A stretch of DNA of 28,207 nucleotides from assembly GCA_008931825.1 (NCBI GenBank), contig QXVZ01010064.1, forward strand, positions 1 through 28,207. The letters run 5' to 3'. Below the pieces are notes generated by a model. The model saw only the letters and a list, made by a program, of their open reading frames with translations. It searched no databases and was not told where the DNA came from. The position numbers and the translations under genes are program-made. Positions within the stretch are counted from its first letter, which is position 1; each line of letters begins with the position of its first letter. The DNA comes from Phallusia fumigata. Lineage: Eukaryota > Chordata > Ascidiacea > Phlebobranchia > Ascidiidae. Shown piece by piece: positions 1 through 10,951 of this stretch.

Positions 1-301
1 TGAAAGAATGTTGGATGTGTTTATCCTTGTGACAGGTTTATGTTTACAATAGTTTCTTAACTACTGAATCGTGTGTACATCATTTTTTTATTGTTTAATT
101 GTGCAAGAAATATGTAAACCCAAGAAAAGACTGCCATCACGCAATCTGCAGAGGAACCTGTATTTTGCAAGTCTAAGTTTTTTTGATTTTTTGAACTTTG
201 ATGTTTGTAGCTATTAAATACACTTAATCCATCAACAGGTTTTTGCTCAGAAACAGATAAAGTTGAATCAGCAACTTTCCACACAGAAGACACTAACTTA
301 C

Positions 302-3300
302 CTGAAGAAGGTAAATATCGGCATCAATTAGAAATGTACAGAAGAAATATTGTTTGTAGGCGAGGGACTGTGTTGAAATGACGACACCGTTCCGTATCCA
401 CATTCCACATTGAACTTCATACATTGTAACTAAAACCTGGAATAAAATTTAAAAAGTATTTCTTCCTGAAAACTAAGTTTAATCAGGACACGCTGTAAAG
501 TGTACAGGTTGTGCAATTAAAACTTTTTGTATGTAACTAATATAGTTCGTGACATAAATTGTTAGAAAGTGTTAAAACTTACATGTAAAGGGTGCTGCAT
601 AATCTTCATCGCATCATTTTGATTCAACTTCAACTTTATATCCTCCATACCCACACCTGCAACAGTTACATTAAGCAACTGAATTTAATTTTTTACCTTT
701 AAAGTTTAAGCACATGTGCACATTGGAAATACACCTGGAAGTATCTATTTTTAAAAAGCGTGATTGACCAAAATTAACATTTATTTCAATCCGGGCAAAA
801 TTGCAAAGGTTTCGGCTGACCTTTTGTTTACAATGCATTCCCCTCTTACCCTGGTGTATAAGCGCGTTACTGATGAGCAGAGCAAGATATCTGTGCAATG
901 GATAATGGAAACTGAGTTGATCATGGGGTAACCTGGCTTCAAGTCCAAGAGCATCAAAAAAGTCGGTAAGTCCAGTTAGCAAAGTGTTGCACATGCTGAG
1001 TGTGAGATGAGCTGTTGAGGGATCCTGGAAAAAAAGAGGTTGACACAAGTTGACAACTGGGAAAAAATAAACAGCATCCAGCAATCTTAGGCTACAAAGA
1101 CAATCTGAAAGAAATTTTCACCTGCAAAACATCAAGGAAACACCACAGAGGGGAAGCACAAGCTTCACGCTCTGTGTAAAATGCGAGGAGCGATTGATTT
1201 GGTTCGAACTCAACATGAGTTTGTAGTTCACGTCTCATCAATTCCATTCCACTGAAACTCATCATGAGTTGAACCCAGCAACTAACAACAAATTGCATCC
1301 ATTAGATACAACTACGTGAAACAAAACAGACACCATTCAATTTTGGACCAAAATAGTTTTCATATTTACAAAACCAGAGAACCAATTTTATGCCTAAAAA
1401 TTGCTTTTGAAATATCCATTTAGGTTTACAACCAACAGTAAAGTTTTCAATTTTTCATGCAACAAACTTCGATTTTTGTCAAATATGTGTTTACATAATT
1501 GACAATGAAGTAATACAAAAGGGTTTATTCACAATAGTTTCATACTTAAGTAGTTCTGGATCCGAGAGAAATTTTAGAACACAGCTTTTGTGACTCAGCA
1601 CATTAATAAAATCGCTGAAAATTGGCCAGTAAGCGTTGTTTCGAACTTCGTTGCTTTGTGTCATCACACATTGATGAAAATCACTCTCGCTAGTCGTTGA
1701 TGGCTCAAGAATCGGATAAATTATGTTGTGAGCTGAAATCATGAAAATCTAAAACACAGAAAGGAAGTTTAAATCAGTTTTAAACAATTCTTGTGACACT
1801 CCCTGTAGGTTTCACTGTTTCCTTTTGAGGATTTTTTTTGCTGATGGCATGAGTGGTAGTTGGAATGTTTGCAATAAGACGTCCTGTTCATCTATTATTT
1901 GTGCTAGTGTATTATTCAAACATTTTTTTGACTGGCTTTGGATGTTCATGACACATCTACAGCTTAAAATTCACTATTTCTGACCAAATTCGCATAAAAA
2001 AGTGGCAGTCACCTGTAGCAAGCGAGCACCATTTGTAAGCATTGAAGCAATTTCATCGTTGCTGAACAACTGAACAGATATGTGAACAACTCTGCATAAA
2101 ACAAAAGTGTTCAAAACAAAACACTACTAAACACAAGGATTAAGTTAACATGTGTATGATGATGGCAGGTGGAGGTTTCAAACAAGTTCAAAACTAGGAA
2201 TACAAGAATGACAAGTATAACTGTTGTCGTCATCAGTGCATAAATAACAGCGATTATTAAAACATTTTTACTACAATGTATTTAATAAAGAAACCTGTTT
2301 GACAGTTGTGAGACATCAGCTGAGTTTGTGAGGGAGACGGCAATCATTGAGTAATGTTGAGTGAATGAACGAGCAAACTCATGCTTGAGTTTAAGGTCAG
2401 GAAGAAGATTCAACAGGATTAAGATGAGGGGCTCGGGGAATTCGTATCTAAAACACAACAAGTTAAGAGTGGCAAGCTTACACAACTAACCTAAACACAA
2501 ATATTCTTTTACACGAAACCCAGGGAGTCAGTGAATATTTATATTTCACCAGGATTACTGTGTTTATCAACTTTAACTGAGATGAGTGTGTGTTTAGTAG
2601 AAGTCCGATGGTTATTAGGAAAAGACTCAGCCAGTCATTACCTTACTATCCAATATGTCAATTCATCAAGATATCGTCTGTATTGTACTGGTTTCTCAAA
2701 AGGTGTTTTGTTCAAAATTTCCTCTGGAATTAATGGCTTTCTCAGAGTCTTCAAGAAATCAAATATATTGGATAGAATATTTTAACAAACAATAAAAGTT
2801 TTGAAGTTGAAAATACCTGAACAGACTTGTTAAATTCCCTCACACTATTTCTGTGTAACTTGCAGATCTGGTTTGAATTTTCTTCCACACATTTGTAACC
2901 GCGACAGTTGAGCAGGGACTGGTAGAGAGTTTCGTTGAGCAGGAGATCACAAAGATGACCACGGACTACAGAACCTAAGATCAATGAGGTCAAAGGTTTG
3001 AATTGTTAAACAAAATGTTTATTACAACCTGAAAACAAGAAACTTATCCTCAACAAACTAATAAATAAAATTCTAAAAATTAGAAACTTACACTACTTGA
3101 AACCAATAGTTTTCACCCATTATTAAAAGTTTCGAACAATATTTACACACAGAAATCTTACCAAGTTTAATAAGTTCCAACATAAAACTGAAAAGTTGTT
3201 TAAGTTTTGGAGGAAAATTGACTTGAAAAGTTTCTGGAGACAAAATGTTGGCTGACAAACTCCGCAAAACATGACATAGAAACAAAACCATTCGATCAAG

Positions 3301-5052
3301 CAGTACCTGCGACAAAATATAAGTGGACAGGTTAATGATTGGACAAGGAAACCTTTCCTACAGCAAAACAACAAGATATATGCAAGAGAAATCTGTTTGG
3401 TGGAAATACAGTTTTGTTTAACTTTTTTTGATGGGCAGAAAATTTAGTTGCAAGATGCAAGATTTCTATTGCGTCCCACTGCTTCAATTACCTTTGCGAC
3501 ATTAAGATAGCCAGGTGGGAGGGGTTTTGGTGAGATCCTGTTTGGTCCGTGATGTGAACAAAATCCGGACTTGTGCATTACACTTGCATCCCCACAATCA
3601 CAAGCACCCCCAGCCTCACTGCGGAAGATGTTGTAATCATGTCCTTTGTGGTTTCCTCGTTCAAAGCAGGCTGTAATGCAAACATTTTACTAATCTTCTT
3701 CATAATTGTTTCATTCAGTTCATGACAGCGCATAATGATAAAAATGCCTAAAAAAATTTGTATGACATTATTTTTCTGGTCTGACAATAANTACCTTTGC
3801 GACATTAAGATAGCCAGGTGGGAGGGGTTTTGGTGAGATCCTGTTTGGTCCGTGATGTGAACAAAATCCGGACTTGTGCATTACACTTGCATCCCCACAA
3901 TCACAAGCACCCCCAGCCTCACTGCGGAAGATGTTGTAATCATGTCCTTTGTGGTTTCCTCGTTCAAAGCAGGCTGTAATGCAAACATTTTACTAATCTT
4001 CTTCATAATTGTTTCATTCAGTTCATGACAGCGCATAATGATAAAAATGCCTAAAAAAATTTGTATGACATTATTTTTCTGGTCTGACAATAAAAATATT
4101 TGTAATATAGTCTGTCAAAGAATCTAATAATTAAATATGAAAGCATGTTTTTTTTTATAAATTAGGTAAAATATTTTGCCCAAATTTCAATCCACAATAA
4201 AACATAATCTGGTTACCTGCACATAGAGACATACACGGAGACGTGGCACAAGTTCTGCATCGGTAAGCAACAAAGTTTGCAGTCCAAACACATCCACATA
4301 ATGGTGACGAGTCAACATTTGTAAGTTTTGTTGAAAACTCTTGAAAATTTCCAGAACTATAGCATGCATAGAGGGTTTTCAACCATTCAACAGCAGCATC
4401 CCTACAAAAAAACAAGTTTTAAACATGCCTTTTATTGGGTTAGGCCCTGCAGTTGAGGGTCATCTGTTTCTGACGTCAAACACATTTACATGTGAAGGGC
4501 CAAAGCTAGCTCTGCATCTGCTTTTTGTATCCAAGACAATAACAAATGTACAACTTAAATAGGACACAGAAATAACAAGGCATCCAAATGTTTTTGCTCC
4601 TTTGCATTCTTACCATTATCACATGAAACATAAAGCTTATTATTTGGTAAATGCCGCAACAAATGACGTTGAATCAGTGCTATTGTATATGTGTGTGGCA
4701 TCCAATTAAAACAATCATACAGAGGAATTTCATGTTTGCACTCTGTTGTGGACGAAATTCAATCAGTTCCTTTTTTTTCCATCAAAACGGTAAATTTAGA
4801 TTCAATATTCTACGTTGAATATCCTCACCTTTTTAGTGTTGTTTATAAAAAAACATGCTAAAAATTAAAATCCAAAGGTAAAATAGATAAATACATAATC
4901 AAAGCAAACCTGTCAGCAGTCAAGTCTTTTGGATTTAACAACTCATCGCAAATTGCATGGACATGTTCGATTGCCGCCTCAGCATCTTGATCGAAACAGT
5001 TTCTCAGATAGTTGCAAGCATTGAGTTTGCTGCCCGACAAAATGTGTGCCAT
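302..5052 (-). CDS. UBR3: UBR3-type E3 ubiquitin ligase, N-terminal part (3' end off window)
   Basis: Thirteen minus-strand exons, each with GT/AG borders and matching phases: 5052-4910, 4401-4217, 3973-3795, 3306-3162, 2974-2817, 2748-2642, 2447-2295, 2091-2013, 1748-1546, 1281-1122, 1024-850, 656-583, 436-302. They sum to 1896 nt, 632 codons. A UBR-box zinc finger spans about residues 83-150, with the cysteines and histidines of CRTCATSPCMSLCAACFERG and GGACDCGD. Later blocks match UBR3 in order: RYEFPEP, VVHISVQLFSNDE, NAYWPIFSDFINVLSHKS, RRELQTHVEFE, FHYPLHRY and DADIYLLQ. UBR3 is about 1,880 residues in vertebrates, with a C-terminal RING that transfers ubiquitin; that part lies beyond position 1. 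The start at 5052 is the first ATG after an in-frame stop. Exon 3 also occurs as an exact second copy at 3670-3492. Confidence 0.92.
3489..4093. repeat. Exact 302-bp tandem duplication around N3791 (UBR3 exon 3)
   Basis: Bases 3489-3790 and 3792-4093 read identically by eye, separated by one N at 3791. Each copy holds the second UBR-box exon (3492-3670 and 3795-3973 on the minus strand) with its splice sites. The exon is 179 nt, starts in phase 1 and ends in phase 0, so using both copies would break the frame. An unmerged assembly overlap is the simplest explanation; a recent true duplication is possible. Confidence 0.95.
4423..4909. other. UBR3 intron 1 interior, no feature seen
   Basis: This AT-rich stretch lies between UBR3 exons 1 and 2 (intron 4402-4909). 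I see no conserved coding segment or RNA gene. It carries one CRE palindrome at 4471-4478. Confidence 0.6.
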
Positions 5053-5455
5053 GCTCTGGCAATAACATTCGCTAGTTCATTAATACGGCGACGCGTTAAT
5101 GTATTTAACTTCTTGCAACGAGGCGATGAAAACTTCTCCAAGTTGTTTTGTTTACCGGCCACAGCTGATGATTTTATCCAATGATCGATCCTCGCCCACT
5201 GATGACGATGGGTGATAAGTTTTTCAAAATATTTTTATGTCACTTACGTGCACAATTACTAACAAAATGAACCAAGAAAAATGTTTTAAAATAAAGAAAA
5301 TTTTTTTTGTATATTGCTAATGTTCGTAAAAAGTTTGAATTTTACCACTGATCATAATTTTTTACCAACAAATTTTAGTTTTTATTACATGTTTGAACAT
5401 TTCCACAGACCGGTCACTGCGTTTATTTCCCTGCACAAACAAATAATAACATAAT

Positions 5456-5909
5456 ACAAGCTCTTTTTTAACGACAAGAAAAAACTTTTGTTTTACTTTT
5501 CGCTCCAGCGAAGTGGTTGCTCAGCTGATTGTTTTGGGAATTTGTTTGCGTGTTCAGAACTTCAGGTTGTATAAAACAGTTTTGTTTTTTGGCAGTTAGG
5601 CTACATTTGTTTTTAATCGTTTAAGTGAACTGAGAAGGTGCATTGTTGACCCTTTTATTAGTTTCGATTTTTTGGATTANTAAAACAAGCTCTTTTGTTA
5701 ACGACAAGAAAAAACTTTTGTTTTACTTTTCGCTCCAGCGAAGTGGTTGCTCAGCTGATTGTTTTGGGAATTTGTTTGCGTGTTCAGAACTTCAGGTTGT
5801 ATAAAACAGTTTTGTTTTTTGGCAGTTAGGCTACATTTGTTTTTAATCGTTTAAGTGAACTGAGAAGGTGCATTGTTGACCCTTTTATTAGTTTCGATTT
5901 TTTGGATTA
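5456..5909. repeat. Near-exact ~225-bp tandem duplication around N5680
   Basis: Bases 5456-5679 recur at 5685-5909 with one visible length difference in a T run (5461-5471 against 5690-5701). A single N at 5680 marks the join. It is non-coding and sits in the divergent promoter region. Confidence 0.92.
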
Positions 5910-6091
5910 ACCAACTTTTATGACAAGCCAAAATTCGTCGTTTTTGGATAATGGCTAATCTTTTTTATTTGTATGTTTTGGTCTAATTACAACGATACCT
6001 GGCCATCAAAAACGCTTTGTCACACTCTAAAAAATATATGACTATTGGTTTAATGCATATAAGTCTGTGCAAAGTTTATTTTTTGTTGTTC

Positions 6092-6172
6092 AGCAAATCA
6101 AAAGTTTTTGTTAAAATTAAACCACTACATAATTTTTATTCAGTGTTGACATGGTTTGTTTAAAAATCCTAG
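6092..6172 (+). other. Candidate 5'-leader splice or trans-splice acceptors before CCDC186
   Basis: A T-rich tract ending in CAG lies at 6074-6093, and a second, weaker AG lies at 6171-6172, directly touching the ATG at 6173. Either could accept a 5'UTR exon or a spliced leader. Many Ciona mRNAs carry a 16-nt leader; its use here is inferred. Confidence 0.4.
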
Positions 6173-8608
6173 ATGGCTGATGTTCTTGAAGGGGGTGGGG
6201 TGGAACTCCCTTGTTTTACTGAGGCTGGTGAAGAAATTGAAAAACCAATTGAAATAACTGATGCCACTGAAAGTGATGAAATAACTCCACAAGATCGTGA
6301 AAACAATAGCAGTGGAAATTTAAGTGATTGTTCTGTTTCATCAGCTGAAAATGATGATTTGCAAAGGCTCCGACAAAACGGTCAAGATGAAGGAGTGACT
6401 GATGAAGATATACAAGACAGTGATAATATTTCAAATCCAGAGGAAAATGGTTTGCAAGATGAAAAACACATTGACAATTTGGTGACAATAACGTTGTCAG
6501 AAGGTCAAAAACTTATGGATATGAATGAACTGGCGGAAACAAAGTCAAAGATTGAATCTAAGCTGTCTATACTATCAAATCACCTAAAAGAAGAAGAGCA
6601 ACTTCAAACTGCTGAGAATGAAGCTGGTTTAATTGCTGACCTTAACGACAGAATTTTGACCTTGGAAAACATAAAAAGAAAATTAGAAACTGAAAATCAA
6701 GAATTGAGTCAAAATTTGAAACAAAGCATTGAAAAATTAAGCAATCATGATATTGCAGCTAAGCGAACAATTTCTCACTTGCAACAAGATCATGACAACA
6801 AACATAAGGAGATGATGAAAAGATGCACTGCATTGGAAAATGACAAGCAGGCAGCGGTGATGAATTACGCTCGGAGAGAAAAAGAACTTCTTGATTTGAG
6901 GCAGAAAAAAGATGCAGCCGAGCAGTTTGCGAGAAATGCTGCAAGGGAGCGTGAAAAAGCAACTGCACAACTCAAGTCGATCAAATTGGATTACAACAAA
7001 CAAAAAACTACTCTTGAAAAAAAAGAATCGGAGTTGAATGCCTCAAAACAAGAGATTGAAAAACTGAAGGAGGATGTGAACTCACAAATAATAAAAGCTC
7101 GATGGGCCCAGAACAAACTTAAGACTGAGGTTGATAATCATAAGGAAACAAGAGAAAAGTGTGACAAGATGGTGATGGAAATTCAACAAGCAAAAGAAGA
7201 GACAGAACAAATCAGAAGAAATTGTCAGGAAATGATCAAAACTTACCAAGAATCAGAGGAAATAAAATCTAATGCTCTTGATATTGAGCTTAAAGAGAAA
7301 ATGCAACTGTTAGGTGAAAGAGAGTCACAGACTGAAGATTTGCAAGATTTGTTAAAACAAAAAAGTGAGGAATTAAACTTGTTGAAAATTAAACACAAAG
7401 ACGTGTTTGAAGAAAACAATGTTTTAAAATCCAAAGTTGAGTGTTTTGAAGAAGAAAGGTTAAAAAATGAACATATCCTCCGGGGTTATGAAGAGGTTAT
7501 GAACAAACAAAAACTTACAGCCTCAGAAATGAATGAGAAAATTGAAAGCATGGAGCAATTACAAAATGACTTCGAACAATCTCAAGCCAAGGTCAAACAG
7601 CTGTCAGAAGAGCTAAGTGAAGCTGTTATAAAACGCGACACAGCAATTGATGATCTCAACCGAAAAGAACAAAGGGAACAAGAGCTACTTGAGTACACAA
7701 GAAAAGTAAGCTCAAAAAACACTGAGCTCGCTGTCCAGGTTGAGGACCTTAGTGGGACTTTGAAGCAAAATGCTGATGAAATTAATTCATCACGCAAGCA
7801 AATCAAACAACTACAAGACGATGTTGGTGTCCTCACATCATCAGAGCAAAATGCAAAGAAGGAAAGTTCCAAATGCAAATCTGAAATGGGAACTCGACTT
7901 GAGGAAAAAGAAAGAACAATATGTGAGTTGCTGCTTCAGATGGAAGATCTCAAGGATGAGTTAAGGACACAGAAACGAAAAAATGCTGCATCAATCAAAG
8001 ATCTCACTCGACAGTTAAACCAAGCAAAGCGTCGAATGGACACAAATGATGCAGTTTCATCATCATCAGGCAGAAATAGCAACCATCACAGTGCTGACGG
8101 TGGTAGTTTGGGAAGTCGGACAAGCTCAACGACTTCTCTTGACAAAATCTGCGCTTCCTCATCACCTGACATACATTGCACCAATCAAAATCATTCATAC
8201 GAACCGGATGCAGTTCCTGAAACGACTGTAACTGGCCCTCCTTCGTTGGACAGACAGATGCTTATTGAACGCATTGTTCGTTTGCAACAAATTCATGCAA
8301 AGAAAAATGAAAAAATAGATTTTCTAACTGAACATGTGCAACAGTTGGTGCATGAAATGCAACGGAAACAACGGCTTATCCAACATTACATAATGAGAGA
8401 AGAAGTTGGGTCGCTTGCCCCCCTAAAGTCAACCACTGACCCCCACCGACAGAAAACTGGCCTAACCCTGGAACTGTCGATGGAAATTAACCAAAAAATG
8501 CAGTCGGTGTTGGAGGACACGCTGCTAAAAAATATTACACTGAAGGAAAGTCTTGAAACACTTGGTAAGGAAGTACAGAGGCTCTGCTCGCAACCTAACG
8601 GTTCATAG
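6173..8608 (+). CDS. CCDC186: CCDC186/CCCP-1-like long coiled-coil Golgi protein, single exon
   Basis: One uninterrupted frame of 811 codons plus stop. Residues 1-~100 are acidic and Ser/Asn-rich. About 105-622 form a long heptad-type coiled coil rich in E, K, Q and L. About 624-690 are a Ser-rich linker with no predicted fold. Residues ~692-811 are the conserved end, with LDRQMLIERIVRLQ, KIDFLTEHVQQLV, HYIMREEVGSLAPL, LTLELSMEINQKMQSVLED and TLLKNITLKESLETLG, which I recognise from vertebrate CCDC186 (C10orf118). That family acts at the trans-Golgi with RAB2 and RUND-1 in dense-core vesicle maturation and cargo sorting. The human protein is about 900 residues and comes from many exons, so the lack of introns is notable. 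The ATG follows an AG dinucleotide directly; a poly(A) signal lies 53 nt after the stop. Confidence 0.88.
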   Translation: MADVLEGGGVELPCFTEAGEEIEKPIEITDATESDEITPQDRENNSSGNLSDCSVSSAENDDLQRLRQNGQDEGVTDEDIQDSDNISNPEENGLQDEKHIDNLVTITLSEGQKLMDMNELAETKSKIESKLSILSNHLKEEEQLQTAENEAGLIADLNDRILTLENIKRKLETENQELSQNLKQSIEKLSNHDIAAKRTISHLQQDHDNKHKEMMKRCTALENDKQAAVMNYARREKELLDLRQKKDAAEQFARNAAREREKATAQLKSIKLDYNKQKTTLEKKESELNASKQEIEKLKEDVNSQIIKARWAQNKLKTEVDNHKETREKCDKMVMEIQQAKEETEQIRRNCQEMIKTYQESEEIKSNALDIELKEKMQLLGERESQTEDLQDLLKQKSEELNLLKIKHKDVFEENNVLKSKVECFEEERLKNEHILRGYEEVMNKQKLTASEMNEKIESMEQLQNDFEQSQAKVKQLSEELSEAVIKRDTAIDDLNRKEQREQELLEYTRKVSSKNTELAVQVEDLSGTLKQNADEINSSRKQIKQLQDDVGVLTSSEQNAKKESSKCKSEMGTRLEEKERTICELLLQMEDLKDELRTQKRKNAASIKDLTRQLNQAKRRMDTNDAVSSSSGRNSNHHSADGGSLGSRTSSTTSLDKICASSSPDIHCTNQNHSYEPDAVPETTVTGPPSLDRQMLIERIVRLQQIHAKKNEKIDFLTEHVQQLVHEMQRKQRLIQHYIMREEVGSLAPLKSTTDPHRQKTGLTLELSMEINQKMQSVLEDTLLKNITLKESLETLGKEVQRLCSQPNGS

Positions 8609-8660
8609 AGAGTTTTGTGATCAAGACTCACATATAAATATATTTAGGTTTGTGTTTGTG

Positions 8661-8666
8661 AATAAA
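8661..8666 (+). terminator. Poly(A) signal of the CCDC186-like gene
   Basis: A canonical AATAAA lies 53 nt downstream of the stop at 8608 and is followed by a GT-rich and then T-rich stretch (8670-8730), as expected of a cleavage and polyadenylation site. Confidence 0.7.
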
Positions 8667-8730
8667 TCTATGTGTGGTGTATTTATATTAACATAGTTTT
8701 TTTTGTTTTATTTGCTATATTTTTTTGTTA

Positions 8731-10892
8731 TGTTTCTTCACAGTCCGATGTACAACTATAAAAATTGTCACTGATTTTTGTTTGCACAACAATAACCATT
8801 TCCCTGCAGCCCAATAGGAACAAAAACACTTTTATGGTTGTCATGCATTGTGCTGTCATGGTTACTGGTATTTCATTGATTAATTTGTATGGAAACATTC
8901 CTATGCATACCGAAGTAATGTGGTTTGGTTTTCTTTGGTGCTGTCATGGTTACTTTACAAAAATGTTGCTGCTTCTATAGATTTGTTTTGTAAACCGCAA
9001 CACATTTCAACCTATTACACTAAAAAAACATTATCGACATTTTGTGCAACTATAAAAACTAAAAAAATGATTTTATACCGATCAAAACATTTAAACCTCA
9101 GTGACTCGATATGTGTGTTGGGGGTGCAGATTTGGGTGGACTATTCAACCTAACCACAACTCTTCAAACATCATTGTGAGTCATATGTTGTCATGCACAC
9201 ATAGTGTGGTATCCCTACATTGTCCCGTTTGTGCTTTACACATCCCACCAACCTTTACATTGTATGTCACACTATTAATAGCGCAAGCGTTTCTGGGCTA
9301 CATACTTCGTTCCTAACCTATTGTTACTTTTACTGCAAATTATTTTTTACCCAAACAGTTCACTATTACGCCGAAATATTAGGATACCCTCCCCATATGG
9401 GAGGTGTCGTGATACACGTCATAATGGTGCTTGTGACGTGTGATTGAAACCTTGGCGCGTGGGTAATAGCCAGTAATTATTCGTTTCCCTGATTGAGGTG
9501 TGACTCATGTGTAATATCATCGGACATTATCAAGTGACGTTTTCACACAAGGTTTAATTGATGTCGACGTGATGTGTTGGTGTAAAACTTTGCAAACTTT
9601 CCGAGACTTATTCTCACCGCGTTCAAATATTTCGCGTATTTTCGCGGTGACCAGGTACCAACTTTTTGCCAACAATTATTGTCATTTGTTCCTTGTATCA
9701 AATTTTTGCTACGTGTTGCCATGGCAACTGTTACTTGTGTTTGTTTTCGGTGCTTTCCCTCTGCACTTGTAGGCAGGATGACGTCAGATGATTCGTGCAA
9801 TGTAATAAAAGTATTAAGACAAGAAACAATGTTTCCTTGCCGCAACAGATTGAGTTTAAGGTTTGGGAATTAGACGTGTTTAGAGATAAGCCTTCAAAAG
9901 AGTAAACGACATTGCACTGCGGGTGGGAATCTGCAAAAGTGAAAATATTCGATTGACGTTTAACTTGTTTTCTCATGACGGAATATTTCAACCCTTTCGT
10001 CATTTCAACGATGAAATACAAAGTAAGACACCGGTGTCGAAGCTCGGGCATAGGGTGGGCATCGGAGCGTCACTACCCCCCTCCCCCCCACACACACACA
10101 CCCATACGACCGTTGTTGGGTGCAATATTAAATAACGAGACACAAAATCACGATACGGCGACCCAAAAAAGTTTTTTTGCGGGTTGGAGGCGTAGAACTA
10201 ATAAATTCAAATGGTGGTTTTGGCTTGTCTAAGGTCATGTTGAACTAGAAATTACGACTCCTTGTTGATTTGGTAAGCTCGGTACTCGCTAAAAGTCCAA
10301 GTGCAAACGGAAGTAGTCGCAAAGTTATGTTACGTGTGGCTAAGTTCAAAAAAATAAACTCAATTTTCACGTCATTGACAATCTGTCTGCAACAGTTTAC
10401 TGTTTTAACAGAATATCAAATTACAACAAAGATTACTTTCCAAAACTCTGTTGGTAACAGTTTCGGGAAATTTCACGGTAAACCAAGGAAATCCCCCAAG
10501 CGTAACATCCATGTCATCAAATCTACTTCGGATGAGAGAATCGCGTGGTTCGCATTAAAACAAGTTTGTGTTAAGTGCAAGACTTTTAATAGGTTTCAAA
10601 CAATTTACACAATCATATGCAAAGGATCAGTTATGCCCAAATTTCAGTTAAAAGGGCAAAAATATATAATTGCACGAAAATCGTGTGTCACTTTCCGTTA
10701 TCTCATTGGATGTAGACAAGCCGCCAATGGTCAGCTTTCCTCATCATCAGTAGTTTTTCGCTTTTGCAATTGTTTACGGTTTGCATCAAAAACATCCAAG
10801 TTGCTTGGCAACAAGCTTCTCTGTGCAAGATTTTTGCAAATAAATCATGTCTTAGAATTCATTTTCACAAAAATACTTGCTTTTTTATTTGC
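8731..10892. other. Intergenic region between CCDC186 and MAN2A
   Basis: No conserved gene is seen here. It holds a 16-bp direct repeat (TGCTGTCATGGTTACT at 8851-8866 and 8939-8954), a perfect X-box (9715-9728), a CRE palindrome (9779-9786) and a C/A-rich low-complexity run (about 10072-10105). A 244-codon frame at 10270-11004 lacks an early ATG and overlaps mannosidase exon 1 in another frame, so it is not called. Confidence 0.55.
9715..9728. promoter_or_regulatory. Perfect palindromic RFX X-box
   Basis: GTTGCCATGGCAAC is a 14-bp perfect palindrome matching the RFX X-box consensus GTNRCC-N(0-3)-RGYAAC in both halves. RFX factors control ciliary genes in animals. The nearest annotated start (MAN2A, 10952) is 1.2 kb away and is not a ciliary gene, so its target is unknown. 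Confidence 0.55.
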
Positions 10893-10894
10893 AG
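10893..10894 (+). other. Strong acceptor 57 nt before the MAN2A ATG (candidate SL trans-splice site)
   Basis: A pyrimidine tract followed by TTTGCAG ends at 10894, and no convincing upstream first exon was found. This fits spliced-leader addition in a tunicate, but a cis-spliced 5'UTR intron would look the same. Confidence 0.5.
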
Positions 10895-10951
10895 AAACAG
10901 AAATTGCTAAGATTGTCTGCTGTATAAAAGCTGCTGGAGAATTTGGAAAAT

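Larger units (their letters stand above)
5057..6172. promoter_or_regulatory. Divergent intergenic region between UBR3 and CCDC186
   Basis: UBR3 runs left from 5052 and the CCDC186-like gene runs right from 6173, so this region of about 1.1 kb should hold both promoters. It is AT-rich and contains a duplicated block around an N (5456-5909), a CCAAT followed by ATCGAT near 5177-5188, and two acceptor-like sites before the CCDC186 start. The true region is probably about 225 bp shorter if the duplication is an artefact. No single core promoter can be fixed from sequence. Confidence 0.5.

Noticed and set aside
57..293. Minus-strand open frame that could be the next UBR3 exon
   Set aside because: It lacks the sequence expected after the DADIYLLQ block, and exon 13 ends at a good GTAAGT donor at 301. 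It is most likely intron.
3789..3806. True tandem exon duplication used as mutually exclusive UBR3 exons
   Set aside because: The copies are identical, including intron sequence, and are joined at an N. Real alternative exons would have diverged, so an artefact is far more likely.
10922..10929. TATAAAAG as a MAN2A TATA box
   Set aside because: It is only about 25 nt before the ATG, so transcription would start at or after the start codon. The strong acceptor upstream fits better.
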